DNA of 64,000 bases from Camellia lanceoleosa (GCA_025200525.1 CM045767.1:5653437-5717436), one strand, 5' to 3'. Shown: positions 24,799-39,114, counted from the first letter of the stretch. Numbers and translations: made by a program. The notes: generated from the sequence alone by a model not told the origin.

Positions 24799-25435
24799 TG
24801 TCCAACCCATTTAAGCCCAATTTTAATTGGGTTAGTAAAATGCAACCCATTTATAAATTTGGACAGGTTTAGACCGGCTTTTAATGGGTGTAATTGGAGA
24901 CAAAACTTCAAGTTCATTTTAAGCAACAATATATACATGCTCACTATTAATAAGTTGAATAGTTACTTCTAAAATTTTGTATTTTTCCTCTTTGGAGATC
25001 CACTTTCTAATAATGTGTGCAACAAAAAACACCATCAAAAAATCGTGGATAAGCAATCATACAGCCATGCATTTCACAGAGAGGGGACATGAATACAAGT
25101 ATATATCACTTACTTTGCTTCACAATTAGGGCGACATGAATGACAAATTCGACTTGCGTAGTTTGCTTTGTGCATCGCATCAACAACAACTAAATCATAC
25201 CCATCAGCATCACCCTGGCAAATAAGAGCACATGATCAAATGAACAAGTTCAAACAATCAAGAAGAAACACAAGGTCGTAACAACTCAAGCACAAAATTT
25301 GTTCAAGTGAAGCATAAAGTGCACCTTTGGCCGCTCAAGATAAATGTTGTAGAACTCTTGCGCTGGATCTTTAGAATTTTTTTGCAAAGAACGAATCCCA
25401 TCTTGCTTCTCAAACCATTTCCAAGCAGGATAAAC

Positions 25436-26435
<1,000 letters not shown>

Positions 26436-26485
26436 TTATATCATTTTGTTCTTGAATACAATAAGCAATCAGCTAATTGTATCCT

Positions 26486-27295
26486 CCCAACCCCCCCCCC
26501 TCCACACCACGCCTCCCCACACCACGCCACACACGCCACACCACACCACGCCACACACGCCACACCACACCACGCCACTCCTCCCTCCCACACTCCCCCA
26601 CACTCCCCACACTCCACTCCCTCCCCACACCCTCACTCCCCTCACGCCACACCCCACACCTCCCCCCACGCCACCCCCACGCCACCCTCTCACGCCACTC
26701 ACATCACCCCCTCACATCACCCCCCACGCCACCCCCTCACGCCACCACGCCACTCCCCTCACGCCACACCCACACCTCCTCCCCACGCCACTCCCTCACG
26801 CCACACCCACACCTCCCCACGCCACCCCCACCCCCACACATCACTCCCTCCCTCCCCACACCCACCTCCCCACACCCCACACCTCCCTCACGCCACCCCC
26901 ACGCCACACCACCCACCCTCCCCACGCCACTCCCCACGCCACCTCCTCTCACGCCACATCACTCCCCTCACGCCACCACGCCACCCCCCACGCCACACCC
27001 GTCCACCCTCCTCTCACGCCACCCCCTCACGCCACACCCACACCCTCCCCACGTCACTCCCCTCACGTCACTCACGTCGCTCCTCTCACGTCACTCACAT
27101 CACTCCCCTCACGTCACTCCCGTCACATCACTCCCCTCACGTCACTCACGCCTCCCTCCTCCTCACTCCTCCCATCACTCCTCACCACGCCACCTCACGC
27201 CACCTCCACTCCTCCACCTCACACTCCTCTCACCTCACTCACGCCACCTCACGTCCTCCTGTCACTCCCCTCACTCACGTCACTCCCCTCGCTAA
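26486..27295. repeat. C-rich, G-poor low-complexity tract (CCACGCCAC-like units)
   Basis: About 810 bases composed almost wholly of C, A and T on the plus strand, with irregular units such as 'cacgccac', 'cactccc' and 'cacgtcact'. The unit drifts from cacgcc to cacgtc towards the right. All six frames are unusually open and give Pro/His/Thr- or Gly/Val-rich strings; I do not regard these as genes. Confidence 0.9.
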
Positions 27296-27655
27296 GTGGT
27301 GGTGGTGGTGGTGGTGGTGGAATAGGGGGAGGTGTTGGTGGTGGTATAGGTGGTGGCGGGGGTATTGGTGGTGAAATAGGGGGAGGTGTTGGCGGTGTTG
27401 GAGGAGGTGTTGGTGGTGGTGGTGTTGGAGGAGGTATTGGTGGTGGTATAGGTGGTGGTGGTGTTGGAGGAGGTATTGGTGGTGGCGGTGGTGGTATTGG
27501 TGAGGGCATAGGTGTAGTCTTTGGTGTTGGAGGAGGCCATTGGTGGTGGTATAGGTGGGCGGGGTATCGGTGGTGGTGTAGGTAGTGGTGGTGCTGGAGG
27601 AGGTGGTGGTATAGGTGGTGGTGGTGGTGTTGGAGGAGGTATTGGTGGTGGCGTT
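27296..27655. repeat. G-rich low-complexity tract (GGTGGT / GGAGGT units)
   Basis: Immediately after the C-rich tract the plus strand becomes a G/T/A run of GGT, GGA and GTT triplets with almost no C. The change at about 27295 is abrupt. The frame-1 Gly-rich translation is a consequence of the triplets. Confidence 0.9.
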
Positions 27656-27990
27656 ATGAAAGCTCCCCTCTGTTATCAATCTGAGCCTATATATATATAT
27701 ATATGCATATGCGGGAAGCTGAGATGGACGACCAACTCCTCCTCCTCCCTCCATCTATGAAAGCTCTCCTCCTCCTCTGTATGAAAGCTCCCTCCCTCCC
27801 TCCTCCCTCCTCTGTTATCAAAGCTCCCTCCTCCCTCTGTTATCAAAGCTCCTCCCTCCCTCTGTTATCAAAGCTTTCAATTCTTGCCTCCCTCCTCCCC
27901 TATATATATATATGCGAAGCCGAGATCGAATCAAACTCGAAAATAAAATAAAAAAAAATTCAAAATTCTCCTCCAGACGGGAAGCCGAGA
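27656..27990. repeat. CT-rich minisatellite with TGTTATCAAAGCTCC units
   Basis: The block 'ctgttatcaaagctcc' (or a close variant) recurs at least four times between 27669 and 27870, separated by 'ctccctcc' runs. Two larger related segments with 'tatatatatatatgc(a/g)' and 'gaagc(t/c)gagat' occur at about 27690-27728 and 27900-27928. Confidence 0.75.
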
Positions 27991-28299
27991 TGGAAGGAAC
28001 TTGATCGTGATCGTGATTGGCGGCAAGAACGTCATGACTTGATCCCTCCCCTACATTATTTTTTTTCCTTTTTTATTATTCTTTTCCTTTGTCAATGCGT
28101 TTTTATATTTTGTTATATTCATTGAATTTTTAAAAAAATTTGTAGAAATTTTATATTTTTTAATTGTATCTAAATTAATTATATCTATTAAAAAAATGAT
28201 TAATATGTTAAAAACAATGAATTGAAAACTCAAAAAACTATTTTTGAAAATTTCAAACCAAACAGAATAAATAAATTTGAGAAAAAAAATTATTCTTTT

Positions 28300-28990
28300 C
28301 CTTTTTTTTCCTTTTAGTCATTTTTTTTATTCTTTTCCTTTTAAAAATTATTGTTTTTATTCATTCTTTTCCTTTTTTGTTTTTATGTAGAAATTTTCTT
28401 TTCCTTTTCCTTTTAGATTTGAATCTCATGATGTAAATATTAAATTTGAATCATTCATCACTTTTTTCATAATAATTTTTTTAAATTTCTATCTTAAGCA
28501 ATGTTACATGTACAAAAAAAAAAAAATTTCTACATATATATAAAAATTTTCACATAAAAATTCCTTTTCCTTTTTGGGTATCAATCTAGTTTTTATAATT
28601 TTAATTATATAGATTAGCTTTGAATTTTTAATATTGTATGAAAAAGTTAAGTCGATTTGATAATTTTAATATTTTTATTTTATTACATTTGTTTTAAAAA
28701 AAATTCAGTTAGTTCAAAATTCCCTCCATATTTCCTTTTAACATTATTTCTTTTTTCCTTAGTCATTTTTTTTTTTTTTTGATTCTTTTCCTTTTAAAAA
28801 TTATTGTTTTTATTCATTCTTTTTCTTTTTTGTTTTTATGTAGAATTTTTCTTTTCCTTTTCCTTTTAGATTTGAGTCTCATGATGTAAATATTAAATTT
28901 GAATCATTCATCACTTTTTTCATAATAATTTTTTTAAATTTCTATCTTAAGCAATGTTACATGTACAAAAAAAAAATTCTACATATATAT
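28300..28990. repeat. Direct duplication of an AT-rich segment, ~440 bases apart
   Basis: 28300-28535 and 28745-28980 share nearly the same sequence, including 'ttagatttgaatctcatgat' (or gagtctc), 'attcatcacttttttcataa' and 'gcaatgttacatgtac'. The spacer 28540-28740 is unrelated. No genes. Confidence 0.85.
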
Positions 28991-29114
28991 ATATAAAAAA
29001 TTTCACATAAAAATGGAACCATACATGTAAGAAACATCCTCAATTAAAGATTTGTATAAATAGTGTGTACAAATTTTTTATTTAAATATATCGATTTCAC
29101 AAAAATCAATGGTT

Positions 29115-29145
<31 letters not shown>

Positions 29146-29623
29146 CACTGGTTAGGTTGTTTACTCTACACTGGTTAGGTTGCGAAAGAGGTTGCCATCA
29201 ACCACGTAGATGAATTGCTATCACAAACACCTTAATGGCTGCGGTGACCCACCATCCAAATTTATTTACTTTAAATGATTAAAATTAAAAATAATATTAT
29301 CGATTTAGAATTTTTTTTATATAAATTAAATTTATTGTAAATACGTCTCACACTACATCAACTTAAATTTATATTATATAGTCACTTTCTAAGTAAAATT
29401 TGTAGAAAAATCTTCAAAAAGAATCACACAATTATTGGACATACATCCTTCATGTATTTTATATGTTAATGATTGGACATGCTTCCTGTTCAAATAAAAT
29501 TCGTTCACAATGTAATTTACTGAACACATCAAAATATTAAAACCAAACATTTTTTAAGAAGATATGATAATATAAATTTGAATCTCAGTTACACACATTA
29601 TAAATTTAACCAACATTAATGTT
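28991..29623. other. AT-rich intergenic DNA with a long poly-T run
   Basis: A run of about 26 T lies near 29119-29145, flanked on both sides by 'ggttaggtt' blocks. No gene was recognised. Confidence 0.6.
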
Positions 29624-30097
29624 TCAAATATTCGTGTTCAGTTGCCGTTTTAGTTGGTACGTAATGTTCGCTCTTATAGCTGCCATTGCGAGGTCGGAGT
29701 CCCCTTTCTCAATCACATCGGCAACCCGTGTGTATTCATCGTGGTCGAGCATTTCGGGGGCCACGTATTCGGTGCTATTTGGGATAGCCAGCGTGACCTC
29801 ATCAATTTCACTGTGTCGGTGTATGAAGTTATGTAACGCCATCGACGCACATATAAAGGTCACTTGATTAGAGAAACTCAACTTCTGAATATTCTGCAAT
29901 GCCCCCCACCTCAACTTCCATGCACCAAATGTCCGCTCAATACAACTACGCAATGACGAATGTGCCTTATTGAATAGTTTGAACTCATTCTGTGGTGTTC
30001 GATTCCGATGGGCATTTTGATGATACCTATACCCCTTGTATGGGGCTAGGTACATTGTCTTGTTGCTATAGCCGCTATCCACCAAATAGTATTTTCC
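29624..30097 (-). pseudogene. PIF/Harbinger transposase, C-terminal fragment
   Basis: The minus strand encodes YYLVDSGYSNKTMYLAPYKG at the start, then RTPQNEFKLFNKAHSSLRSC followed by IERTFGAWKLRWGAL, and ends at a stop at 29624. This is the C-terminal half of the DDE nuclease domain of Harbinger/ALP1-like proteins; the last catalytic acidic residue is expected in the SCIERTF segment. The first half, with the earlier catalytic aspartates, and the Myb-like partner gene are absent. The frame is open, but without the N-terminal half it cannot act as a transposase. Whether it belonged to a transposon or to a domesticated relative cannot be told from this piece. Confidence 0.88.
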
Positions 30098-30129
30098 TGC
30101 AACGAACACAAAGATGTTATTCACTGTTG

Positions 30130-32344
30130 CCTAGTTGGTGACTATTTGGTTGTCACTTTGCAGTTTATAACTACAAAACTCAAAATTACTGCCAATAAGA
30201 CATCGTTCGAAAAGAGTTTTTTTGGTTTATAAATGGTTGTCACCTACAATAATTTTAGGAAAAACCGTAGTGTCAAATCAGAAGTTTATATTGTAATTGC
30301 TAAAATTATAGGAGTAATTTGTATTTTAATCAAATTCTAGGGTGTATTTATAATTTATTAAAAAAAATAAAAGATAAAAGATTTATAGATTAGATTGCAA
30401 GTCACGGAGCTAAGCTAAGGTCACCCTCAACGTAACTTCGCTGTATACGATTACAATAGCACAATTTTTGAACACTTGCTTAATTTTTTTCCAAATTATA
30501 AATATTATTTCTCCATTTTAATGAATAATTGCATCTAATATATATATATTCATATACTTTATATTTTTAAACCATATATATATTTTTGACATGTCATATA
30601 TCAAACATGAGCTCAAAATGAAACAACACGAATTTGTTCAGTGCAACTTATTATAAATTAAAAATTGATAATAAAAAATAAAAATTAAAGTATTCATTTC
30701 TTAGTTTAAATTATTTTTACATAATAAATTATAAGCAAAAGTTGAATCAAATAATTTGTCAAAAATTTTTAGAATAAAAAAAAGTATAATCAATTAAGAT
30801 AAACAGCATTAAACCATCCCGATTACATGTAATAATAAACAAATGGAGTTCTAAAACCGATCATTGAATGAGAAGTTTATAAATACATTTTTTCACAAAA
30901 TCACATGGAAGGAGATTGGGCTAAAAATATGGCTCAATTATAGATCAGCCTGTTGAACTTGAGATTCCTACCCATACTATAAGCTTGTTTTGGTAGCAAA
31001 AATATCAATAATCACCAGCAAAACATTCTATACATGTAGGAGTTAAATTTGGGCAGATCTAACCCGAGCAACTCAAACACAGATGGAATATTTTTAAAAC
31101 TTAAATAACATATTTTCAAATTTTGTGTATAATTGGAGAAAAATTTAAAAGTTTGTATTAAATTTGAGATGAACTTTGGCAAATGCATACAATTTCATAC
31201 AATTTGAAGCTCAAAATAATTGGCCATCCTAAGTCTGAGTACAAAAAATAAATAAAGAAAAAAAAAGAAAAAAAAAGGTGTAAAAATTTGTATTTTTCAC
31301 AATTTTACATAAGTAAGAGCATCTCTAATGGTAAATGTTATTATAGCATCTCCAAAGACATACTATAATAGCAAATTGTCAAATTATAGCAATAGTGCTC
31401 CAATGATACAAAGCCATTTTGACAAATCCCAACTGAAGCCGAGGTTGGACAATTGTCTTGGCTGGTCGATCAATCGAAAGACCGGGTGGTCGACCGATGG
31501 ATGAAATTTTGCCGAGTTATGCAGAAACAGAGAGCTTGTCAACCGCGGTTGGTTTGCTGGGAAGGATGAAAAAGGAAGGGAGGAAAGAAAAAAAAGGAAG
31601 GAAACAGTTGGTTTTGGATGAATTGACACATTTGGCATTTGCCAAATTTAACAGCTCCAATGGCAAATTATTGAAGAATCACTTTTGCACCAAAATTGTT
31701 ATATTAAGCAGCTCTAATAACAAACTATTGAAGGCTCTATTTAAAGCAATAAAATTTAGGAACATTAATTTGGCTTTAAAAAATGACTTTTCCCAAATCA
31801 ATTGTATTACAAAATCAATGAGATTAGCATATTGATCCAAAGTAAAAATAACAAAAGAATTAAAAAATTGTTTTTGATCCATTGATTTTTTTTACATGAA
31901 ATTTGAAATTAGCCTTACAATTTCGGTTTTATTAATAATTTTGGGTTGTCAATTTTTACTGTCTCATTTTTGATATATTAAGCGAATGCAAAATTTTATA
32001 AGTGAAAAAATTGTTATAGAAAATTCATAAAGAATCTTTCACTAAAATAATATAGGGTAATATTTTTACAATTAACAATCATCTTGGTATATTATTTGAT
32101 AAATTCGCTTCAGCCTCATTAGTTTTTGAATAATACTATATGCATCAATTAGTGTACTAATTAATGTACCAATTGATGATGTAGCATAATTTAAGAGATT
32201 TTTAGTATTTGTAATTTGTATAATGAGTGAGACTAATAATAAGGTCATAACTAGTGTTGGTACACTAGTTAGTACACTAATTGATATATGTAGTACCACA
32301 GTTAGTTTTTATACAAGTTAGTTTTGTAATTTTTTCTTATGGCA
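30130..32344. other. Intergenic DNA with fragments of short elements
   Basis: No gene recognised. 31316-31420 and 31640-31745 carry 'gagcatctctaatgg', 'gctccaatgg' and 'agctctaat' phrases of a kind common in dispersed plant elements. The open frame 31458-31835 crosses these and shows no family features. Confidence 0.45.
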
Positions 32345-32354
32345 TTAAATTTTT

Positions 32355-32698
32355 GGGTAAATTACAAATATACTCCTAAAATTCGCTTAAAATACAAATT
32401 GTTTCCTGTGGTTTGAAAAATTACAAATACCCCCTTATTAGAATTTTTTATTTAACAGAAATAATTAAAAAAATGAAATTTATAATTGCTCTCCTATATA
32501 ATAATAAAATTACCTGAATTATTAATAGAAACATATTTTTAACACCATTAAAAACTATTAATTGACTTGATAATTTATTAATAAAAGAGGTAATTTGTTA
32601 TGAAATTAGAAATCTCAGAAGGTAGAATGTAATTTTTAAAACTATAGGAAGTAATTAGTAATTTAATCTAATCTCAGATATTGTATTTGTAATTTACC
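32355..32698. mobile_element. MITE with GGTAAATTAC inverted ends and 10-bp target duplication
   Basis: The left end is GGGTAAATTACAAATA and the right end is TATTTGTAATTTACC, inverted copies. Both flanks carry the same 10 bases TTAAATTTTT (32345-32354 and 32699-32708). A 9- to 11-bp AT-rich target duplication is the habit of Mutator-like elements, so a Mutator-type MITE of 344 bp is likely. It has no coding capacity. Confidence 0.8.
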
Positions 32699-32708
32699 TT
32701 AAATTTTT

Positions 32709-34029
32709 TTATATTTTTTGAAAAACATGTGTGGCCTTTCCAGCTATCAAGGATTTCTCCATGATAAGACTGCTGAGGTGGACAATGGGAAGTTTGTTTA
32801 ATAGCCCTAATTGGCTAGTTTGATTCATTTTTCAAAACGTTGCATTCAATATCTTGTGAGAAGTCATTTGGTGTTTCAAGTGTCACTATGTGGTACCCTA
32901 AATTGAATGTGATTGATGGAGAGAGTGAAATTCACTGATTTCTATCAATGAGGAGAGCAACAGGAGGCATGACAATTGATGATTAATTAGAGACACTGAC
33001 ACATAACAATCCTAAAGTATCAAATAATTTTCCATTTTTATGATCGTGCAAACAAATGTTGATTTCTATTTGATAAAATGTTAATCTCTATTTGGTGCAA
33101 CAAAGACTGCTTGTAATTTTTATTTATTTATTTAAAACTTTGTGTTCTAGTGCTTTCTGCAATCAAGTAAAAATAACTTAAAAAGCTAATTATTAAAAAA
33201 AAAAATGAGAGAATGATATTTCTAACTTTGCTCTTTACTTTTTAATTATCAACGTCCACCGTGCAAGAAGCTATAAGCTATACCAAATAGACCCTTTGCA
33301 CCATCCAGCTTCACGGACATCAATCAAACAGAAGAGAAAATAAAGAGTAAGGTGGGTGTGAAAATGAATTTGTTAACCAATTCACACAATGTAAAACCAC
33401 ATTTTGACCACAACTGAATTAACTCTCCCTCTTCCTCCCTGCTTTTTTTACCGGCAAAAGTTACCTAATAAATCGAACAAAATCCAACTCAATCCTTTCT
33501 ATGCTTAAAACCACGCCACCGAAGACATGATGGTATGGATTACACATCAGAACCATACAAAAACAGTTTAGATGTGCAGAGAATACATCAATAAGCTTGT
33601 AACCTTCTTAACATTCCATATGAAGGCTTAACCTTTGGTGGTCCTCTAGCCGAGCATACAGAAAGGCACAAAAGCTCACAAAAAATTGTTATCATTGAAT
33701 ATGAAAAATTCAATATCATTCCAAACCCAACCCATATCCTAAAACTATAGTAAATGAAGCTTTTACATGAAAATAACAATTAATTATAATAAACACTCCT
33801 CAAATATATTATACCAACTTTTCATATATTACAGAATTTTCGATTATTTTTCCTATGAACACAAGGGAAACAAAGATAACGCAAAGACTCCATAAGTAAA
33901 CATCCAAAACAAGACTACACAAGACTCTTGCGCAATTTATTCCAAACCAAAACCTCAGGGGACCTAAAACACTAACCAGTACGACACAAGCAAAACAAAG
34001 TCACCCTCTATGATCTCATGAGATTAGCA
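32709..34029. other. Downstream flank of the GAPDH pseudogene
   Basis: No gene recognised. Bases closest to 34029 may be the former 3' untranslated region. Confidence 0.5.
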
Positions 34030-34150
34030 TCAAGATTGAACAGAAGCCATGTGCACAATCAAGTCAACCACACGTGAACTGCAAAAGCATAGAAGATTGT
34101 GTCAAGGGACGACGTTAAGCGCGTGCAAGTAAAATAGAGTACTGAAATTA

Positions 34151-34312
<162 letters not shown>

Positions 34313-34354
34313 TCAGCCAGAACATTAGGAAGGAAAGAATAGTAGGACAATCTA

Positions 34355-34462
<108 letters not shown>

Positions 34463-34651
34463 TCAAAGATCAGAAAAAAACAGAAGTAAAACCCAACCAC
34501 TAAACGAGAATTGGCAGTTAAAGAAACTTCATACTAAAGTGTTATTGTTCTGACAAATAAATACAATCAAACAAATCTACTAGGCATCTTAGTTTGATTG
34601 TCTAATACATAAAAAAATGCAGCTAATTTGAAGGAATACTATAAACACTCA

Positions 34652-34798
<147 letters not shown>

Positions 34799-34990
34799 TT
34801 AGAGTAGAAGAAATCAAACACACATGCAAATTAATCAAAAAGCTCAACACCATAAGAATATGAAATAAATACCCATTGGGAGTGAACAAAATAGAACAAA
34901 ATACAGTACCACATTGACACTTCGCATCTCAAATGATATTGATATCAAATCAAATACAGGCAACAATTATCACATACAAGGACATTGTCA

Positions 34991-35155
<165 letters not shown>

Positions 35156-35337
35156 TCATATCCTAAAGCAACAACCTAACCATGTAAGCACTCACCAGTG
35201 ATGGAGTGAACAGTAATCATAAGACCCTCAACAATGCCAAACCTATCATGAATAACCTGGCAAAATTGTTGAAATAGAAAATTTTAAGCAAAGCAATGTA
35301 CCAATTTTAACTAAGCCAACAATTCTAGCCGATTCTA

Positions 35338-35502
<165 letters not shown>

Positions 35503-35850
35503 CTAATTACACCAAACAGTTTAGCCCATTGACCAGAAACAGTATAACGAATAGCAGGAGTATTTTTACTAAACTCATGCCATTTCCAAAACTCTAAAGT
35601 AGTTTTGAACTTACTTTTCAAATCTATCTTGCCTTATTGTTTTGAGAACTCGTGTTTTGATAACATGAAAACACGACTTCAAACTCAGATTCATGTTTTC
35701 GAATTGTGATCTACTGATTTAATCAATTTATTGTAAAAAATTTTGAAATCGTGTTTTCAAAACAAGATTTCAAACCAGAACTCAAAACACGACTTTTCAA
35801 AACGATTTGAATTTGGTAAGTTCAAAATGTCTAGCATTTGGAACATAAAT

Positions 35851-36068
35851 TTTGTTATAACTCAAGTTTGGTAAAAAACACAAATAATTTGATCTGATTA
35901 ACAATCATTGAAGAGCATTTTCATGTATTTTTTTATTACATATACACCAATCAAACTTTTTGTTATAACTCAGGTTTGGTAAAAAAAACACAAATAAGTT
36001 GACCTGATTAACAATCATTTGAAGAGCATGTTCATTTATTTTTTGTTACATATACACCAATCAAGCTT
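35851..36068. repeat. 108-base tandem duplication in GAPC intron 5
   Basis: Two adjacent copies starting 'tttgttataactca(a/g)gtttgg' at 35851 and 35959 and both ending in 'catatacaccaatcaa'. A few differences separate them. The sequence just before is full of 'gttttgaaaac'-type inverted blocks. Confidence 0.85.
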
Positions 36069-36159
36069 TAGTCACAGATCATCGTATACAGCAAACAAAA
36101 TCAAAAGAATCATACAATCCAACTGATGCATAAAAATCAATAAACAAAAAAGGTAATCA

Positions 36160-36276
<117 letters not shown>

Positions 36277-36346
36277 TCATGCAAAATATGCCGAGAATGA
36301 CCCTGATTTCATTATGATTCAAATGCAGGAAAGTTAAGTGGTGCTA

Positions 36347-36487
<141 letters not shown>

Positions 36488-36499
36488 TCACAATAACAA

Positions 36500-37260
36500 A
36501 ATCGCACTTAGCAGTCATACATATATTCTATTACATAAAGCCTACAAATCAATGAAGCTTTGTCACAGATTTTTCATTGTCAAATTACCCTACAATTGCT
36601 TCACTTTTTATTTAAATTTCAAATTTTTATAACTTCTTCAACTTTCTTTCTCTTTGTCTACAATAATTTTTTGGGTCAGTAAGTAAAATATGAATTGATT
36701 GATTTTCATAGCTCACTCATCAGATATACACATCATCTAGTCTATTCTATTATATAAAATCTACAAACCAGTGACAACTTTTTTATTATCAAATTTCCCA
36801 GCAACTACGTCCCTTTTTTATTTAAATTGAAATTGTTTTAATTCATCTACTTTTTTTTTTTGGATAAGTTATATTTTGCACCCTTATATTTTACGTCAAA
36901 TCCCACTTTGTCACAAACCTTTTAATTGTCGCAAATAACCCAAGACTTTGAGTCAAGTTAAAATCACACTCAACACACTGCACTTTTCAAAACAAAGTTA
37001 TACCTACATGACTAGGCCAATAACAACTTGACTCGGAGTTAAGGGGGTTAGAGGGACAATTAAAAGATCAATAAAAAGTAAAAAAATTAAACCATTTTTA
37101 TAGTAAAGCCATCAAGAGTGCTAAAGCCATCAAGAGTGCAAAACCTTCTAATATCTATATATCTATACTATATATAATGCAGACAAGTCATTTGATATGA
37201 ACACTTTGTCACGCAATTTTGATTCCTAAAAACCCACAACAATGGTATTTTCGCCAAATA
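36500..37260. repeat. Three related AT-rich segments, Helitron-like starts
   Basis: In GAPC intron 3, 'tctattacataaagcctacaaa' (near 36524), 'tctattatataaaatctac' (near 36750) and 'tctatactatatataatgc' (near 37165) each open a similar segment with 'tttgtcac' or 'ttatcaaattt' further on. The TCTATAC-TATATA start recalls plant Helitron 5' ends, but no CTRR end with hairpin could be paired. Confidence 0.35.
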
Positions 37261-37479
37261 TTTTTATCTTACCTAGCCATTACCATAAAGATCAAAAAGT
37301 AGATAGTATGGTAAGAAAAGAAAAGAAAAGAAAAAATATTGTGATCTCTCGTGTAAGTAAGAAAAGAAATTATTTGTGTTTTCTCACCAAACATGATAGG
37401 TAAGAATGCAAAGCATGTGAAAGGGACATGAGTGAGATTTCTTTTTTGCAAAATATATATATAAAAAATCAACTTAGGG

Positions 37480-37760
37480 TTCATTTGGGATGCAGGTTGA
37501 CTTTTTGACTATTTTAACCTGGAGTTAAAAAGCCTCATTTGGAATAGGCTTTTTAACTTTTTTGACTTTTGTGAGTGAAAAAATAAAATAATTATGGGTT
37601 GAATGTGACATTTTATCCTATTTGGCTAAAATAGTCTATTTTGTCTTATATGGCTATTTTAGCCCAAATGGGCATGCCAAACGGGGTTTTACTAACTTAT
37701 TTAGGCCACATCATCTCTATTTCTTTACACATCAACTTATTTAGGTTATATCACCCCTCT
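37480..37760. repeat. AAAGTC-type repeat copy in GAPC intron 3
   Basis: Contains 'gactttttgactattttaac' and 'ctttttaacttttttgactt' blocks matching the family at 8880-9195 and 9795-10030. Confidence 0.5.
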
Positions 37761-38120
37761 ACTTCTCTTCTCTGTATATCATTTTGTAACTAATATAAAA
37801 GCCATAAAAAAAAATAAAAAAAAAAAATTAAAAACAAAACCATACCCATCACTAATGCTATGTTTGATTGAAAGATTTGACATTGGATTTAAAAAGGAAA
37901 AAGATGCATGAAATTACGTAAAAAAATAAGTATATTTTATTCATATTTCACTTTTTTTATTTATTTATTATTATTTCCAAATCCCTGCACAAATCTTCTA
38001 ACCAAACACATCATAAACCTTCCTTTCTCCTCATTGCTCACCCAACTTACAAACCAAACATGAGAAAAGAATTCCATTTCTCATAATTTCTTATTATTTC
38101 TCACCAAATCACCACATTCA

Positions 38121-38294
<174 letters not shown>

Positions 38295-38550
38295 TTAATT
38301 CAACAACTTTACACTCCAAAACAAAAAAAAAAAAAACTTAAAGCAAGAGAGAAACACTACCATTGATACCGATCTTGATCTTCTTATCAGAACCTACAGG
38401 ACAACCCACCAACTAAAATTAGACATTGATACACAATAACAAATTTTACGAGACAATTAGAGACAAAAGTGATTACCCATTAGTTTAGAGAGACAGAGGA
38501 ACAAAGGGTTTGTTTTTTTTAGATAGGGAAAATGAGTTAGGAAGCAGAAA

Positions 38551-38765
38551 GTGGGGGCTTTTCCCAAAATAAGCCAAAATACCAAGTTATTTTCCAAACT
38601 AGGCATAGTTCGGATGGAATTCCGAAAATTTGTAAAATCGTAAAAGCGTGGTTAAACCACGCTTTTAATTAAGAGAGCGTGGATACAAACTACGCTTTTT
38701 AAGTAAATTTACGTTTTTAAGTAAAAAAATTTTTTTTTCAGAAAACGTGGTTAGGATTAAAATGT
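38551..38765 (-). repeat. Interspersed repeat with AAAGCGTGGTT motifs, copy 2
   Basis: Inverted relative to 6085-6375. One end, 'ggggcttttcccaaaataag', lies only about 70 bases before the GAPC start codon, so the element occupies what should be that gene's promoter. Inside is a palindrome, TAAAAGCGTGGTT (38641-38653), one A, then AACCACGCTTTTA (38655-38667). Confidence 0.8.
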
Positions 38766-38789
38766 AAAAATTTTACTAACAAAATTAAG

Positions 38790-39110
38790 GTTGCGTTTGG
38801 TAGAGTTTTGTAACTATGATTTGAGAGTATGAGTTGTATTTTGAGTTTGTAAGTTGTGGAATTATGATTTGAGTGTGGAATTATGATTTGAGTGTAGAAA
38901 ATTCGTTTGGTTATGGTTTTTGAATAGAGTGTTGAATTGAGTTTTGAATCGAGTGTGGAATTGAATTTTGGAAGTTTGATTTGACATGTGAAGTAAAAAA
39001 ATTTGTTTGGTTATGAGTTTTGGAAAGTTTTCAAAACTTAATTCAACTTATATAACTCAAAACAAAACACACTACTTTCACACCATTAAAAATTCTGATC
39101 AACACTCATA
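38790..39110. repeat. 'gcgtttggt' repeat with internal near-duplications
   Basis: 'tatgatttgag(a/t)gt', 'gtggaattatgatttgag' and 'gttttgaat(a/c)gagtgt' blocks recur several times between the GAPC upstream repeat and the tandem array. Non-coding. Confidence 0.5.
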
Positions 39111-39114
39111 ATCA

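Larger units (their letters stand above)
21442..25435 (-). pseudogene. ATXR3: ATXR3/SDG2-like histone methyltransferase, 3' fragment with internal loss
   Basis: Six exons are readable on the minus strand: 25435-25325 (VYPAWKWFEKQDGIRSLQ), 25214-25114 (GDADGYDLVVVDAMH, NYASRICHSCRPNCEAK: part of the SET domain), 23185-23070 (CMAPHMDDSMLNDLKSKIRA), 22982-22874 (LRDEVRNLPCTHKCRHDAAA), 22755-22450 (YRKTYGENYCLGQLIYW) and 21618-21442 (ending IFQAMWDR and TGA). All have GT-AG borders and open frames. Exons are missing at both places where they should be: everything upstream of 25435, and between 25114 and 23185 the rest of the SET core (the GEEITFDYN-type catalytic segment), post-SET and following linker, about 240 residues in the Arabidopsis protein as I recall it. 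ATXR3 trimethylates histone H3 lysine 4; this copy cannot. The gap is filled by a MITE and GTG-rich repeats. Confidence 0.9.

Noticed and set aside
29619..29867. Plus-strand open frame of 82 residues
   Set aside because: Antisense shadow of the Harbinger transposase fragment.
31458..31835. 125-residue open frame
   Set aside because: Crosses dispersed-element sequence, Lys-rich from A runs, no domain or exon signal.
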